From positions 1-42,044 of the forward strand of contig JBOGEN010000083.1 in assembly GCA_050743265.1 (NCBI GenBank): a stretch of 42,044 bases of DNA, given 5' to 3'. Shown here piece after piece: positions 8,123 to 15,545 of the stretch. Each line of letters begins with the position of its first letter. The stretch's first letter is position 1. Source of the DNA: JBOGEN01 sp050743265. Its GTDB lineage: Bacteria > Actinomycetota > Actinomycetes > JBOGEN01. The notes below the pieces were generated by a model, which saw nothing but the letters and a program-made list of their open reading frames with translations, was not told where the DNA came from and did not search any database. The position numbers and the translations under genes were made by a program.

Positions 8123-8998
8123 ATGCGCAGCTATCGGCTGGTGTCCCGGGGGCTCGCCACCGTCCTCCGGCAGGCGCGGTACGAGGTCGTTCCCACGCCG
8201 TCGATCGCGGACGAGGTCGTCGCGCACGTGCCGCCCGACGTCCCGGTCGCGGTCACCGCCTCGCCCTCCAAGGGGCTCGAGCCGACCCTCGGCCTGACCG
8301 AGCGCCTGGTCGGGCACGGGTACAGGGTCGTGCCGCACGTGTCCGCCCGGCTCGTCGTCGACGAGGTGCACCTGGCGGAGATCGTGGCCCGGTTGCGCGC
8401 GCTGGGCGTGGACGACGTCTTCGTCCCCGCCGGTGACGCCGACCCCCCGTACGGGAGGTACGACGCGGCCCTGCCGCTGCTCGCCGACCTGACCGCGCTC
8501 GGGCGCCCGTTCGCCCGGGTCGGCATCACGGGCTACCCGCAGAGCCACCCGGCGATCTCCGACGCAGAGACCGTCCGGGCGATGACCGCGAAGAGCGGGC
8601 ACGCCGACTACATCGTGAGCAACCTCTGCTTCGACCCGAAAGCGCTGCGTGCCTGGGTCGAGGACGTCCGCCGCCGCGGGGTGACCCTGCCCATCCGGCT
8701 CGGCGTCGCAGGCCCGGTGGAGCGCACGAGGCTGCTCAGCACCGCGACGAAGATCGGCGTGGAGGACGCGGCGCGGTTCCTCGGCTCTCACCTGTCATGG
8801 TTCCTGCGGCTCACGGCTCCCGGGGGCTACTCACCGGACCGCCTGCTCGGCCGGCTCTCGTCCACGCTGACCTCGCCGACCGCGGACGTCGTCGGCCTGC
8901 ACGTCTTCACGTTCAACCAGGTGGCGCAGACCGAGCGGTGGCGCCGGAGACTCCTCGCCAGGCTCAGCGAGCGGCCCGACGCGGGCTCGGTGGCGTGA
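8123..8998 (+). CDS. short methylenetetrahydrofolate reductase-like protein
   Basis: A 291-residue TIM-barrel flavoprotein candidate for interconverting methyl-THF and methylene-THF. Features of the MTHFR family are visible: YEVVP at residues 20-24 at the place of the catalytic-Glu segment, VTASPSKG, RVVPHVSARLV, GITGYPQSHP and SNLCFD. It is more divergent than housekeeping MetF. In this locus it could oxidise methyl-THF produced by the corrinoid methyltransferase system, which would feed the one-carbon pool. The ATG at 8123 fits the fold start; the frame is open to 8054 and no ideal ribosome site is seen. Its 3' end overlaps the convergent DUF1638 gene by 35 bases. Confidence 0.82.
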   Translation: MRSYRLVSRGLATVLRQARYEVVPTPSIADEVVAHVPPDVPVAVTASPSKGLEPTLGLTERLVGHGYRVVPHVSARLVVDEVHLAEIVARLRALGVDDVFVPAGDADPPYGRYDAALPLLADLTALGRPFARVGITGYPQSHPAISDAETVRAMTAKSGHADYIVSNLCFDPKALRAWVEDVRRRGVTLPIRLGVAGPVERTRLLSTATKIGVEDAARFLGSHLSWFLRLTAPGGYSPDRLLGRLSSTLTSPTADVVGLHVFTFNQVAQTERWRRRLLARLSERPDAGSVA

Positions 8999-9590
8999 CC
9001 GGGGCGACCGTCGTGACCCCGACCAGGTCGGCGAGCTGGCGCTCGAGCTCGGCCTCGCCCACCACGACGACCTCCAGCGGCAGGCCGAGGTACGCCGCGG
9101 CGTCCTCGGCCGCCGTCCGCAGCCCCGCCGTCGGGTGCTGTGCCAGCCACACGACACGGCGGTAGTGCCGGAAGTAGTCCTCGCGCAGGTCGGGGAAACG
9201 GTCCAGCCCCAGCTCGACGACCACGCTGCGCCGGAACGCGCGTACCAGGTAGTCGGTGAGCACGTACGTGCCGGGCTCGTCCTCGAGCAGGGCGCGCATC
9301 CGGTCGGCCCCGGCGATCACGTCGTAGCAGTGCAGGCCGGCCAGCCGTCGCAGACCGAGCCGCGCGCACACCTCGTCGAGCGCGCCGGCCGTGCCGCACT
9401 CCGCGAAGCCGACGGCCACCGTGTCGTACCGCTCGGCCAGCGGCGCGACAGCGGCCTCGACCTCGCCCGCGATCCGCCCCGGCTGGTTGTGCAGGAGCGG
9501 CGGCACGGGGTGCACGTCTACCGGCCACGCCCGTCGTGCGGCGATCTCGGAGACGTGACGAGCCAGCGCGCCGCATGCCACGACGGCCAC
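8964..9590 (-). CDS. DUF1638 domain-containing protein
   Basis: A 208-residue protein opening AVVACGALARHV, with HCYDVIAG and TYVLTDYLVRAF in the middle, which I recognise as DUF1638. Members tend to occur beside corrinoid methyltransferase genes, and no biochemical function is established to my knowledge. Here it is the last gene of the minus-strand operon that also holds the regulator, corrinoid protein, methyltransferase and RACE activator, 52 bases after the RACE stop. A role in corrinoid or methyl-group handling is inference. The GTG at 9590 is the first codon that matches the family start; ribosome-site support is weak. Confidence 0.8.
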   Translation of the reverse strand: MAVVACGALARHVSEIAARRAWPVDVHPVPPLLHNQPGRIAGEVEAAVAPLAERYDTVAVGFAECGTAGALDEVCARLGLRRLAGLHCYDVIAGADRMRALLEDEPGTYVLTDYLVRAFRRSVVVELGLDRFPDLREDYFRHYRRVVWLAQHPTAGLRTAAEDAAAYLGLPLEVVVVGEAELERQLADLVGVTTVAPVTPPSPRRAAR

Positions 9591-9642
9591 CCGCCGCCCC
9601 TGAGCCGCCTGTGCGCCCTGAGCCGGGGCCGGGGCCGGCGAG

Positions 9643-11511
9643 TCAGGCCGGGAAGGCCAGTGCCTCGACGAAGCGGTCGTTGAAGTCCGGACGGTCGGAG
9701 AGCTCGACGTAGCGCACCTCCTCGAGCAGGGTCTGCGCGCCGGCGCGCTCGCGGGCGGACAGGAGCGTCATCTTCGCGCCCTCGCCCGCGACGTTGCCCG
9801 CGCTCACGATGCGCAGCAGCGACACGACCGGGACCAGCCCGATGCGGACGGCGCTGGACGGGGAGAGGTACGAGCCGAACGAGCCTGCCAGCAGGACCTG
9901 CGTCACGTCCGAGGGCTGCACGTCGAGCTCCTCGAGCAGCAGCCTCCAGGCGGTGGCGATCGCGGCCTTGGCGAACTGCAGCTCGCGGACGTCCCGCTGG
10001 GACAGGTACACCGCACACCCGACGTCGCCCGTCTCGCCCGTCCAGTGCAGGACGAAGACGCGCTCGCCGGCGACCTCGCACAGCCGGTCCGCCAGGCCCG
10101 GGAACCGCTCCCGCGCATCCTCGACGCCCACGAGCCGGCCGGACGAGTCCAGCATCCCGAGGTCGACGAGCTCGGCGACCGCGTCCACGAGTCCGGAGCC
10201 GCACAGCCCGAGCGGCGCGACGTCGCCGATGACCCCGAGCCGTACGTCGTCGGGCCCGATGTGGACCGTCTCGATCGCACCCGCAGAGGCACGCATCCCG
10301 CAGCGGATCGCGGCGCCCTCGAACGCGGGCCCGGCCGGGGCCGCCGTGGCGAGCAGCCGGACGCCGTCACCGAGCACGATCTCGCAGTTCGTCCCCACGT
10401 CGATGAACAGCCGCAGCCGCCGGTCCCTGTCCATGCCCGAGGCGAGCATGCCGGCGACGATGTCCCCGCCCACGTACGCGCCCAGCGCCGGGAACACGTA
10501 CGCGCGGGCCCGCGGGTGGACGTGCACGCCGAGGTCCGCGGCGAGCAGCTCGGGCAGCGCGCGGGTGGACATGACGAACGGGGCGACCCCGAGCGCCTCC
10601 GGGTCCACCCCCAGCACGAGGTGGGTCATCGTGGCGTTGCCGGCGACCGCGATCTCGTACACCTCGCCCGGGTAGACGCCGCCCTCCGTGCACACCTCGC
10701 GGGTGAGCTCGTCGAGGGTCGCGTGGGCGCTCTCGGTCAGCCGCCCGAGTGCCTCGGGGTCGAGCATGGTCGCGCTGATCCGGGTGATCACGTCGCCGCC
10801 GTACGGCTGCTGCTTGTTGAGCACCGACCGCACGGCCACGGGGGTGCCCGTGGACAGGTCGAGGAGCGTGGCGACGACCGTGGTCGTGCCGAGGTCGAAC
10901 GCGAGCCCGAAGCGGCGGGCGCTGGTGTCCCCGGGCTCGACGTCGACGAGCACGTCGTCGACCACGACCGCGGTCACCGTGAAGTCCGCACACCGCAGGG
11001 CACGCGGCAGCGCCCGCAGGGCGTGCAGGTCCGCCCGCAGCTCGAGGTCGTCCAGCGCCTCGGTGAGCCGCTCGAGGTCCGAACGCTGGTCGGCGAGCGT
11101 CGGCTCGGCCAGCTGCACGCACCGCTTCTGGACGGCAGGGCGGAGGATGACCTGCCGTCCCACGCCGACCGTCGCCGCCTTCGGCCGGGTGTCCAGCGGC
11201 GGGACCTCGACCTGGACGTCCTCCTGGGCCAGCGCCCGGCAGGCCAGCCGCCAGCCCGCCGTCAGCTCGTCGTACGTGAAGGCGCGCACGTCCGGCTGCG
11301 AGATCGGCACCGAGCCGTCCAGCACCAGCACCCGGCACTTGCGGCACGTGCCGTGGCCGGCGCACGTCGAGTCGATGGCGATGCCGTTCCAGCTCGCCGC
11401 GTCGAACAGCGAGACACCGGTCGGGACGCGGACCTCGCGGTCGTGCGGGACGAACGCGATCCGCACCCGGCCGGTCGCGTTCTCGACCGGGACCGGGACC
11501 GGGACGCTCAC
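9643..11511 (-). CDS. RACE protein: 2Fe-2S/ASKHA reductive activator of corrinoid enzymes (RamA-like)
   Basis: A 622-residue protein that in this family re-reduces inactive Co(II) corrinoid to Co(I) at the cost of ATP. The N-terminal ferredoxin-type domain has Cys50, Cys56, Cys59 (STCAGHGTCRKC) and Cys91, a plant-type 2Fe-2S set. A linker (about 130-220) leads to the ASKHA ATPase domain (DUF4445) beginning FDLGTTTVVATLLD, with FIDVGTNCEIVLG and LAGSFGSYL further on. The frame stays open far upstream into the methyltransferase gene, but the GTG at 11511 overlaps that gene's stop in GTGA and gives the normal protein. The next gene of the operon is DUF1638. A hexanucleotide repeat encodes the VPVPVP start. 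Confidence 0.93.
   Translation of the reverse strand: MSVPVPVPVENATGRVRIAFVPHDREVRVPTGVSLFDAASWNGIAIDSTCAGHGTCRKCRVLVLDGSVPISQPDVRAFTYDELTAGWRLACRALAQEDVQVEVPPLDTRPKAATVGVGRQVILRPAVQKRCVQLAEPTLADQRSDLERLTEALDDLELRADLHALRALPRALRCADFTVTAVVVDDVLVDVEPGDTSARRFGLAFDLGTTTVVATLLDLSTGTPVAVRSVLNKQQPYGGDVITRISATMLDPEALGRLTESAHATLDELTREVCTEGGVYPGEVYEIAVAGNATMTHLVLGVDPEALGVAPFVMSTRALPELLAADLGVHVHPRARAYVFPALGAYVGGDIVAGMLASGMDRDRRLRLFIDVGTNCEIVLGDGVRLLATAAPAGPAFEGAAIRCGMRASAGAIETVHIGPDDVRLGVIGDVAPLGLCGSGLVDAVAELVDLGMLDSSGRLVGVEDARERFPGLADRLCEVAGERVFVLHWTGETGDVGCAVYLSQRDVRELQFAKAAIATAWRLLLEELDVQPSDVTQVLLAGSFGSYLSPSSAVRIGLVPVVSLLRIVSAGNVAGEGAKMTLLSARERAGAQTLLEEVRYVELSDRPDFNDRFVEALAFPA
11485..11505. repeat. 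hexanucleotide repeat, 3.5 copies of GACCGG, at the RACE start
   Basis: Three perfect GACCGG units and a half unit lie just inside the RACE gene and encode alternating Val-Pro residues 3-9. Copy-number change in six-base steps would keep the reading frame and alter only the N-terminal tail. Confidence 0.7.
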
Positions 11512-12356
11512 GCGCTCTGCTTCGCCCGGTGGGCGGCTATCCACGTCGCGCCCCACGCGTCGTGACCCATCAGCAGGTCTGCGGCCTTGACCGCCTCGAC
11601 GATCGCCGCACTCCGGGCGTCCATGATCGCGCTGGTCAGGCCGCAGGTCATGGCCATCGGCAGGAACGTGGCCCCGAGGACGTGCCGGCCCGGCATGCCG
11701 AAGGACACGTTGGACGCGCCGAGCGTCATGTTCACGCCGAGCTCGTCCCGGATGAGCGCGATCGTCTCGAGCGTCTTCGCCACCAGCGTCGTGTCGGCAC
11801 CGACCGGCATCGCCAGCGGGTCGATCATCACGTCCTCGAGCGGGATGCCGTACTGCCCGGTGGCCACGTCCACGATCTTGCAGGCGATCTCGAGCCGCTT
11901 GCGCGGGTCGTCGGGGATCTCGTCCTCCTCGTTCGGCAGCGCGATGACTGCGGCGCCGTACCGCTTGACCAGGGGGAGGACCGCGTCGAGACGTTCCCGC
12001 TCGCCGGTGACCGAGTTCACCAGGGCCTTGCCCTCGTACGCCGCCAGCCCGGCGTCGAGCGCCTCGACGACCGAGGAGTCGATGCACAGCGGCATGTCGG
12101 TCAGGCCCTGCACCATCCGGACCGCCCGGGCCAGCAGGTCCGCCTCGTCCGCCAGCGGTACGCCCATGTTGACGTCGAGCACGGCCGCGCCGGCCTGCTC
12201 GGCCACGTCCACCTCGATGCGGGAGAGGTCACCGGCGCGCAGCTGCTCGGCGAACCTCGAGCGCCCCGTGGGGTTGAGGCGTTCGCCGATGATGCAGAAC
12301 GGCTGGTCCGGCCCGATGACGACCTCGCGCGTGGCCGATCGTAGAACGGTGTGCAC
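11508..12356 (-). CDS. methyltetrahydrofolate:corrinoid methyltransferase (MtgA-like)
   Basis: A 282-residue pterin-binding TIM barrel of the dihydropteroate synthase-like superfamily, which moves methyl groups between methylcorrinoid protein and THF. Visible features are CIIGERLNPTGR near residue 20, LDVNMG near 60, PLCIDSS near 90, LVNSVTGE near 112 and TLGASNVSFGMP near 225, all as in MeTr/MtgA enzymes. The GTG at 12356 is preceded by GGGGAGG, which decides the start over a longer open frame. It lies 52 bases after the corrinoid protein gene and overlaps the RACE gene by four bases. In this locus it most likely makes methyl-THF from a demethylated quaternary amine. Confidence 0.92.
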   Translation of the reverse strand: MHTVLRSATREVVIGPDQPFCIIGERLNPTGRSRFAEQLRAGDLSRIEVDVAEQAGAAVLDVNMGVPLADEADLLARAVRMVQGLTDMPLCIDSSVVEALDAGLAAYEGKALVNSVTGERERLDAVLPLVKRYGAAVIALPNEEDEIPDDPRKRLEIACKIVDVATGQYGIPLEDVMIDPLAMPVGADTTLVAKTLETIALIRDELGVNMTLGASNVSFGMPGRHVLGATFLPMAMTCGLTSAIMDARSAAIVEAVKAADLLMGHDAWGATWIAAHRAKQSA

Positions 12357-12408
12357 TCGTCCTCCCCTGTGGTGCGCGGTACGGTCCCCCGAACGGCGCG
12401 GTCCGGCG

Positions 12409-13074
12409 TCAGGCCGGGACGGTCGCGCGCCGGCGTTCGATGAGCTCCTTGGCACGCCGGACGGCGGTCGCCGCGTCCGCGGCGTAGCCGTCGGCGCCTA
12501 CGGCGTCGGCGTACTCCTGCGTCACCGGGGCCCCGCCCACCATGACGATGACCGAGTCGCGCAGGCCCGCCTTCTCCAGTGCGTTCACGTTGGCCTTGAA
12601 CATCGGCATGGTCGTCGTGAGGAACGCGGAGAACCCCACGACGTCCGGCCGGTGCTCCTCGACGGCGGCGACGAACTTCTCCGGCGACACCTGGACGCCG
12701 AGGTCGATCACGTGGAAGCCGGCGCCCTCGAGCATGATGTTGACGAGGTTCTTGCCGATGTCGTGCACGTCGCCCTTGACCGTGCCCATGAGGAAGGTGC
12801 CGGCGCTGCTGGCCCCCGTGTCGGCGAGCAGCGGACGCAGCACGTCCAGCGCGCCCGCCATCGCCTTGCCGGCGATGAGCATCTCCGGCACGAAGAAGTC
12901 GCCGCGCTCGAAGCGTGCTCCCACCTCTTCCAGCGAGGGGATGAGCGCGTCGAAGAGCATGGACTCCGGGGTCATGCCACCGGCCAGTCCCTGGTTCGTG
13001 AGCTCGAGCACCTGCGGCGCGTTGCCGACGAGCGTCTCGTCGTAGAGGCCCCTGAGAATCTCCTCCGGGGTCAT
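12409..13074 (-). CDS. corrinoid (cobalamin-binding) methyl-carrier protein
   Basis: A 221-residue methyltransferase cognate corrinoid protein. Residues about 1-85 form the N-terminal helical cap domain, ending in the FFVPEMLIAGKAM region. The B12 domain carries GDVHDIGKN with the lower-axial His104 (the DxHxxG signature), then GFHVIDLGVQV and VGGAPVTQ. Such proteins accept a methyl group from an MttB-type enzyme and hand it to an MtgA-type enzyme, both encoded nearby. The ATG at 13074 overlaps the stop of the IclR gene in ATGA, so translation is coupled to the regulator. Length and domain order match MtgC/MttC proteins. Confidence 0.95.
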   Translation of the reverse strand: MTPEEILRGLYDETLVGNAPQVLELTNQGLAGGMTPESMLFDALIPSLEEVGARFERGDFFVPEMLIAGKAMAGALDVLRPLLADTGASSAGTFLMGTVKGDVHDIGKNLVNIMLEGAGFHVIDLGVQVSPEKFVAAVEEHRPDVVGFSAFLTTTMPMFKANVNALEKAGLRDSVIVMVGGAPVTQEYADAVGADGYAADAATAVRRAKELIERRRATVPA

Positions 13075-13913
13075 GCGACCCCCTCCTCCCCTGTGCGGTC
13101 GTGCCCAGCGATCTCCTTGCCGTGCCGGTCGGGCTCCCCGTCGCGCTGGTGGTCCCGCTCGTCGCCCGGGTCGTGGCCCAGCAGCGTCGACAGTGCGCGG
13201 GCCTCGGCGCGGACGGCCCTGCCGAGGCGGGGGAGGTCCGCGCGGCTGATGCGGGCGGTCGGGCCGGCCACCGAGACCGCGGCCACCACCCGGCCCGGCC
13301 GCGCGCGCACCGGGGCGGCCACCGATGTGAGCCCGAGCTCGAGCTCCTCCCAGGACACGGCCCACCCCGTCCGCCTGACCTCGGCGAGGTCCGCCTCGAG
13401 CTCGCTCGGCCTCGCCCGCGTCGCAGGGGTGTAGCGCTCCAGGCTCCCGTCCGGCGGGGGGAGGGCGCCGTACGCGAGGAAGACCTTGCCCAGCGCGGAG
13501 CAGTGCGCGGGAACGTCCACCCCGACCCAGTTGGTCGTGCCCAGCAGGTGGTGGCTGTCGATCTGGGCCACCTGCATCGCCGCGCCGGCGCGCGGGACGG
13601 CGAGGTTGACCGTCTCCCCGGTGGCCACGGCGAGCCGTTCCAGCGCCGGGCGTGCCGCCTCGACGAGGTCGTGGACGGCGTCGTGTCGCGTCGCGTACGC
13701 GGTGAACAGCGAGCCGGCACGGAAGGACCCGTCGCGGTCGCGCTGCACGAGCCGGTTGCGTTCTAGCGCCTGGAGCAGCCGCGAGGTCGTGGACTTGGCC
13801 AGTCCGACCTCCTCGACGAGCGAGGTGAACGTCCGGGGCGCGTCGGACTCGACCACGAGCGCGAGCAGCGTCGCGGCCCGGTCGACGGCCTGGCTACCCC
13901 GTGGTGCCGGCAC
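13071..13913 (-). CDS. IclR family regulator of the corrinoid demethylation operon
   Basis: A 280-residue IclR protein with a winged-helix domain (LVEEVGLAKSTTSRLLQALE) and an effector domain containing VPAHCSALGKVFLAYG. The in-frame opening reaches 14006, but that would place codons across a 28-base palindrome; the GTG at 13913, after a G-rich GGGGGGG stretch, is the more likely start. An unusual, highly charged C-terminal tail of about 35 residues extends past the domain. Being first gene of the minus-strand operon, with its stop overlapping the corrinoid gene, it probably autoregulates and controls the divergent methyltransferase too. Confidence 0.9.
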   Translation of the reverse strand: MPAPRGSQAVDRAATLLALVVESDAPRTFTSLVEEVGLAKSTTSRLLQALERNRLVQRDRDGSFRAGSLFTAYATRHDAVHDLVEAARPALERLAVATGETVNLAVPRAGAAMQVAQIDSHHLLGTTNWVGVDVPAHCSALGKVFLAYGALPPPDGSLERYTPATRARPSELEADLAEVRRTGWAVSWEELELGLTSVAAPVRARPGRVVAAVSVAGPTARISRADLPRLGRAVRAEARALSTLLGHDPGDERDHQRDGEPDRHGKEIAGHDRTGEEGVA

Positions 13914-13973
13914 GCGCGCACCCCCCGGCTCGCGACTCCGGTGTGATGACCTTCTGGTGTGGTGACCTGCAAC

Positions 13974-14001
13974 ACAGAGTTCCACTTCATGGAACCTCTG
14001 T
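13974..14001. promoter_or_regulatory. 28-base inverted repeat, candidate IclR operator
   Basis: The arms ACAGAGTTCCA and TGGAACCTCTGT flank the spacer CTTCA; they pair perfectly except for one extra base. The core TTCCA-N5-TGGAA is the size and form of IclR-family operators. It lies between the divergent IclR gene (start 13913) and the MttB-type gene (start 14096), where one regulator could control both directions. Function is inferred. Confidence 0.6.
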
Positions 14002-14095
14002 CCCAAGAACTAACCGTAAGATCCGCCCCAGGCAGCGTCAAGGACATCCGGCACAATGCCGCGACAGCCGCGGCGACAGCCCTGGGGGAGGGTGC

Positions 14096-15535
14096 ATGTT
14101 CCGCAACACGATGCCCCGCTACGAGGTCCTCTCGGAGCAGGCCATGGCCACGCTCGACACCGGCTGGCGCCGCATCGTCACCGAGGTCGGGGTCGAGTTC
14201 GCGTCCGACCGGGCACTCGCCCTGTTCCGTCACGCAGGGCAGAAGGTCGAGGAGGGGGTCGTCCGCCCCGACCCCGACTTCCTGCTCGAGCAGCTGGCCA
14301 AGGCGCCTCGCGAGTTCGACGTCCAGGCCCGCAACCCCGAGCGAAGCCTCCATCTCGGCGGGGACCACATGGCCTTCGGCAGCGTGTACGGGCCCCCGTT
14401 CGTCCGGCAGGGCGACGTACGCCGCGAGGGCACCCTGGACGACTTCCGCGACTTCGCCCGCCTCGCCCAGGGCTTCGAGGTGCTCGACTCCGCGGGCGGG
14501 GTGATCTGCGAGCCGAACGACGCGCCGCTGGACTCGCGACACCTCGACATGACGTACGCGCTGGCGACCCTGACCGACAAGGTCTACATGGGCAACGTCG
14601 TCTCGGGCGTCAACGCGCGGGACACGCTGGCGATGTCGGAGATCCTCTTCGGCGGGCGCGAGGCGATCGAGCGGACACCGGCGACGCTCTCGCTGATCAA
14701 CTGCAACTCGCCCTTGCGCTGGGACGACCGCATGCTCGACGCCCAGTTCGAGTACTCGGCCGCGAACCAGCCCGTGGTGCTGACCCCGTTCCTGCTCATG
14801 GGGGCCATGTCCCCCGTGTCCATCCCGGCGGCGCTGGCCCAGCAGATGGCCGAGGCGCTGTCCGGCATCGCGCTGTCGCAGCTGATCCGCCCGGGGGCCC
14901 CGGTCGTCCTCGGCTCGTTCCTGTCCAACATCGACATGCAGTCCGGTTCTCCCTGCTTCGGGACGCCGGAGTCGGCCGTCGGCCTGTTCTGCACCGGCCA
15001 GATCGCCCGCCGCTTCGGGATCCCGGTGCGGTCCGGCGGCGCGCTGACGTCCAGCCAGCTTCCCGACGCGCAGGCGGCGTACGAGGGGCTGATGACGATG
15101 CTGCCGACGTTCCTCGCGGGCATCAACTGGGTCATGCACTCCGCGGGCTGGCTCGAGGGCGGCCTCGTCTCCTCGTACGAGAAGTTCGTCATCGACGCCC
15201 AGGTGCTCGAGATGCTGCAGCACGAGTTCACCCCGGTCGAGTTCGACGAGGACGCGCTCGCGTTCGGCGCCCACGAGGAGGTCGGCCACGGCGGGCACTT
15301 CCTCGGCGCGGCCCACACCCTCGAGCGGTTCCGCACCTGCTTCTACCGCCCGTTCCTGTCGAGCGCGGACAACTACGAGCGGTGGGTGAAGGGCGGCGCC
15401 AAGGACGCCGCGGCCCGCGCTGCCGACATCTACCGCGGTCGGCTCGACGAGTACGAGCAGCCGCCGCTCGACGAGGCGATCCGCGAGGAGCTGGAGGAGT
15501 ACGTCATCCGCCGTCGCCGCGAGCTGGGCGACTAG
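14096..15535 (+). CDS. MttB-superfamily corrinoid methyltransferase without pyrrolysine, probably glycine betaine specific
   Basis: A 479-residue member of the trimethylamine methyltransferase (MttB/COG5598) superfamily, which moves a methyl group from a quaternary or tertiary amine to a cognate Co(I) corrinoid protein. Superfamily landmarks include VEFASDRALALF, GVICEPNDAP, LINCNSPLRWD and GHGGHFLGAAHTL. There is no internal amber codon, so this is the non-pyrrolysine branch that includes MtgB (glycine betaine), MtpB (proline betaine) and MtcB (carnitine). Dimethylglycine oxidase and sarcosine oxidase genes downstream favour glycine betaine; this is inference. The ATG at 14096 follows GGGGGAGG at 14084-14091. 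It is divergent from the operon encoding its likely corrinoid partner. Confidence 0.92.
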   Translation: MFRNTMPRYEVLSEQAMATLDTGWRRIVTEVGVEFASDRALALFRHAGQKVEEGVVRPDPDFLLEQLAKAPREFDVQARNPERSLHLGGDHMAFGSVYGPPFVRQGDVRREGTLDDFRDFARLAQGFEVLDSAGGVICEPNDAPLDSRHLDMTYALATLTDKVYMGNVVSGVNARDTLAMSEILFGGREAIERTPATLSLINCNSPLRWDDRMLDAQFEYSAANQPVVLTPFLLMGAMSPVSIPAALAQQMAEALSGIALSQLIRPGAPVVLGSFLSNIDMQSGSPCFGTPESAVGLFCTGQIARRFGIPVRSGGALTSSQLPDAQAAYEGLMTMLPTFLAGINWVMHSAGWLEGGLVSSYEKFVIDAQVLEMLQHEFTPVEFDEDALAFGAHEEVGHGGHFLGAAHTLERFRTCFYRPFLSSADNYERWVKGGAKDAAARAADIYRGRLDEYEQPPLDEAIREELEEYVIRRRRELGD

Positions 15536-15545
15536 GTGCCCGAGG

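Noticed and set aside
9643..12087. RACE protein starting far upstream, within the methyltransferase gene
   Set aside because: The extra 190 residues are antisense-like low-complexity sequence in a shifted frame; the GTG at 11511 with GTGA overlap gives the family length.
14096..15535. Pyrrolysine-containing MttB
   Set aside because: No in-frame TAG lies within the gene before its true TAG stop at family length, and no pyl genes are present in the window.
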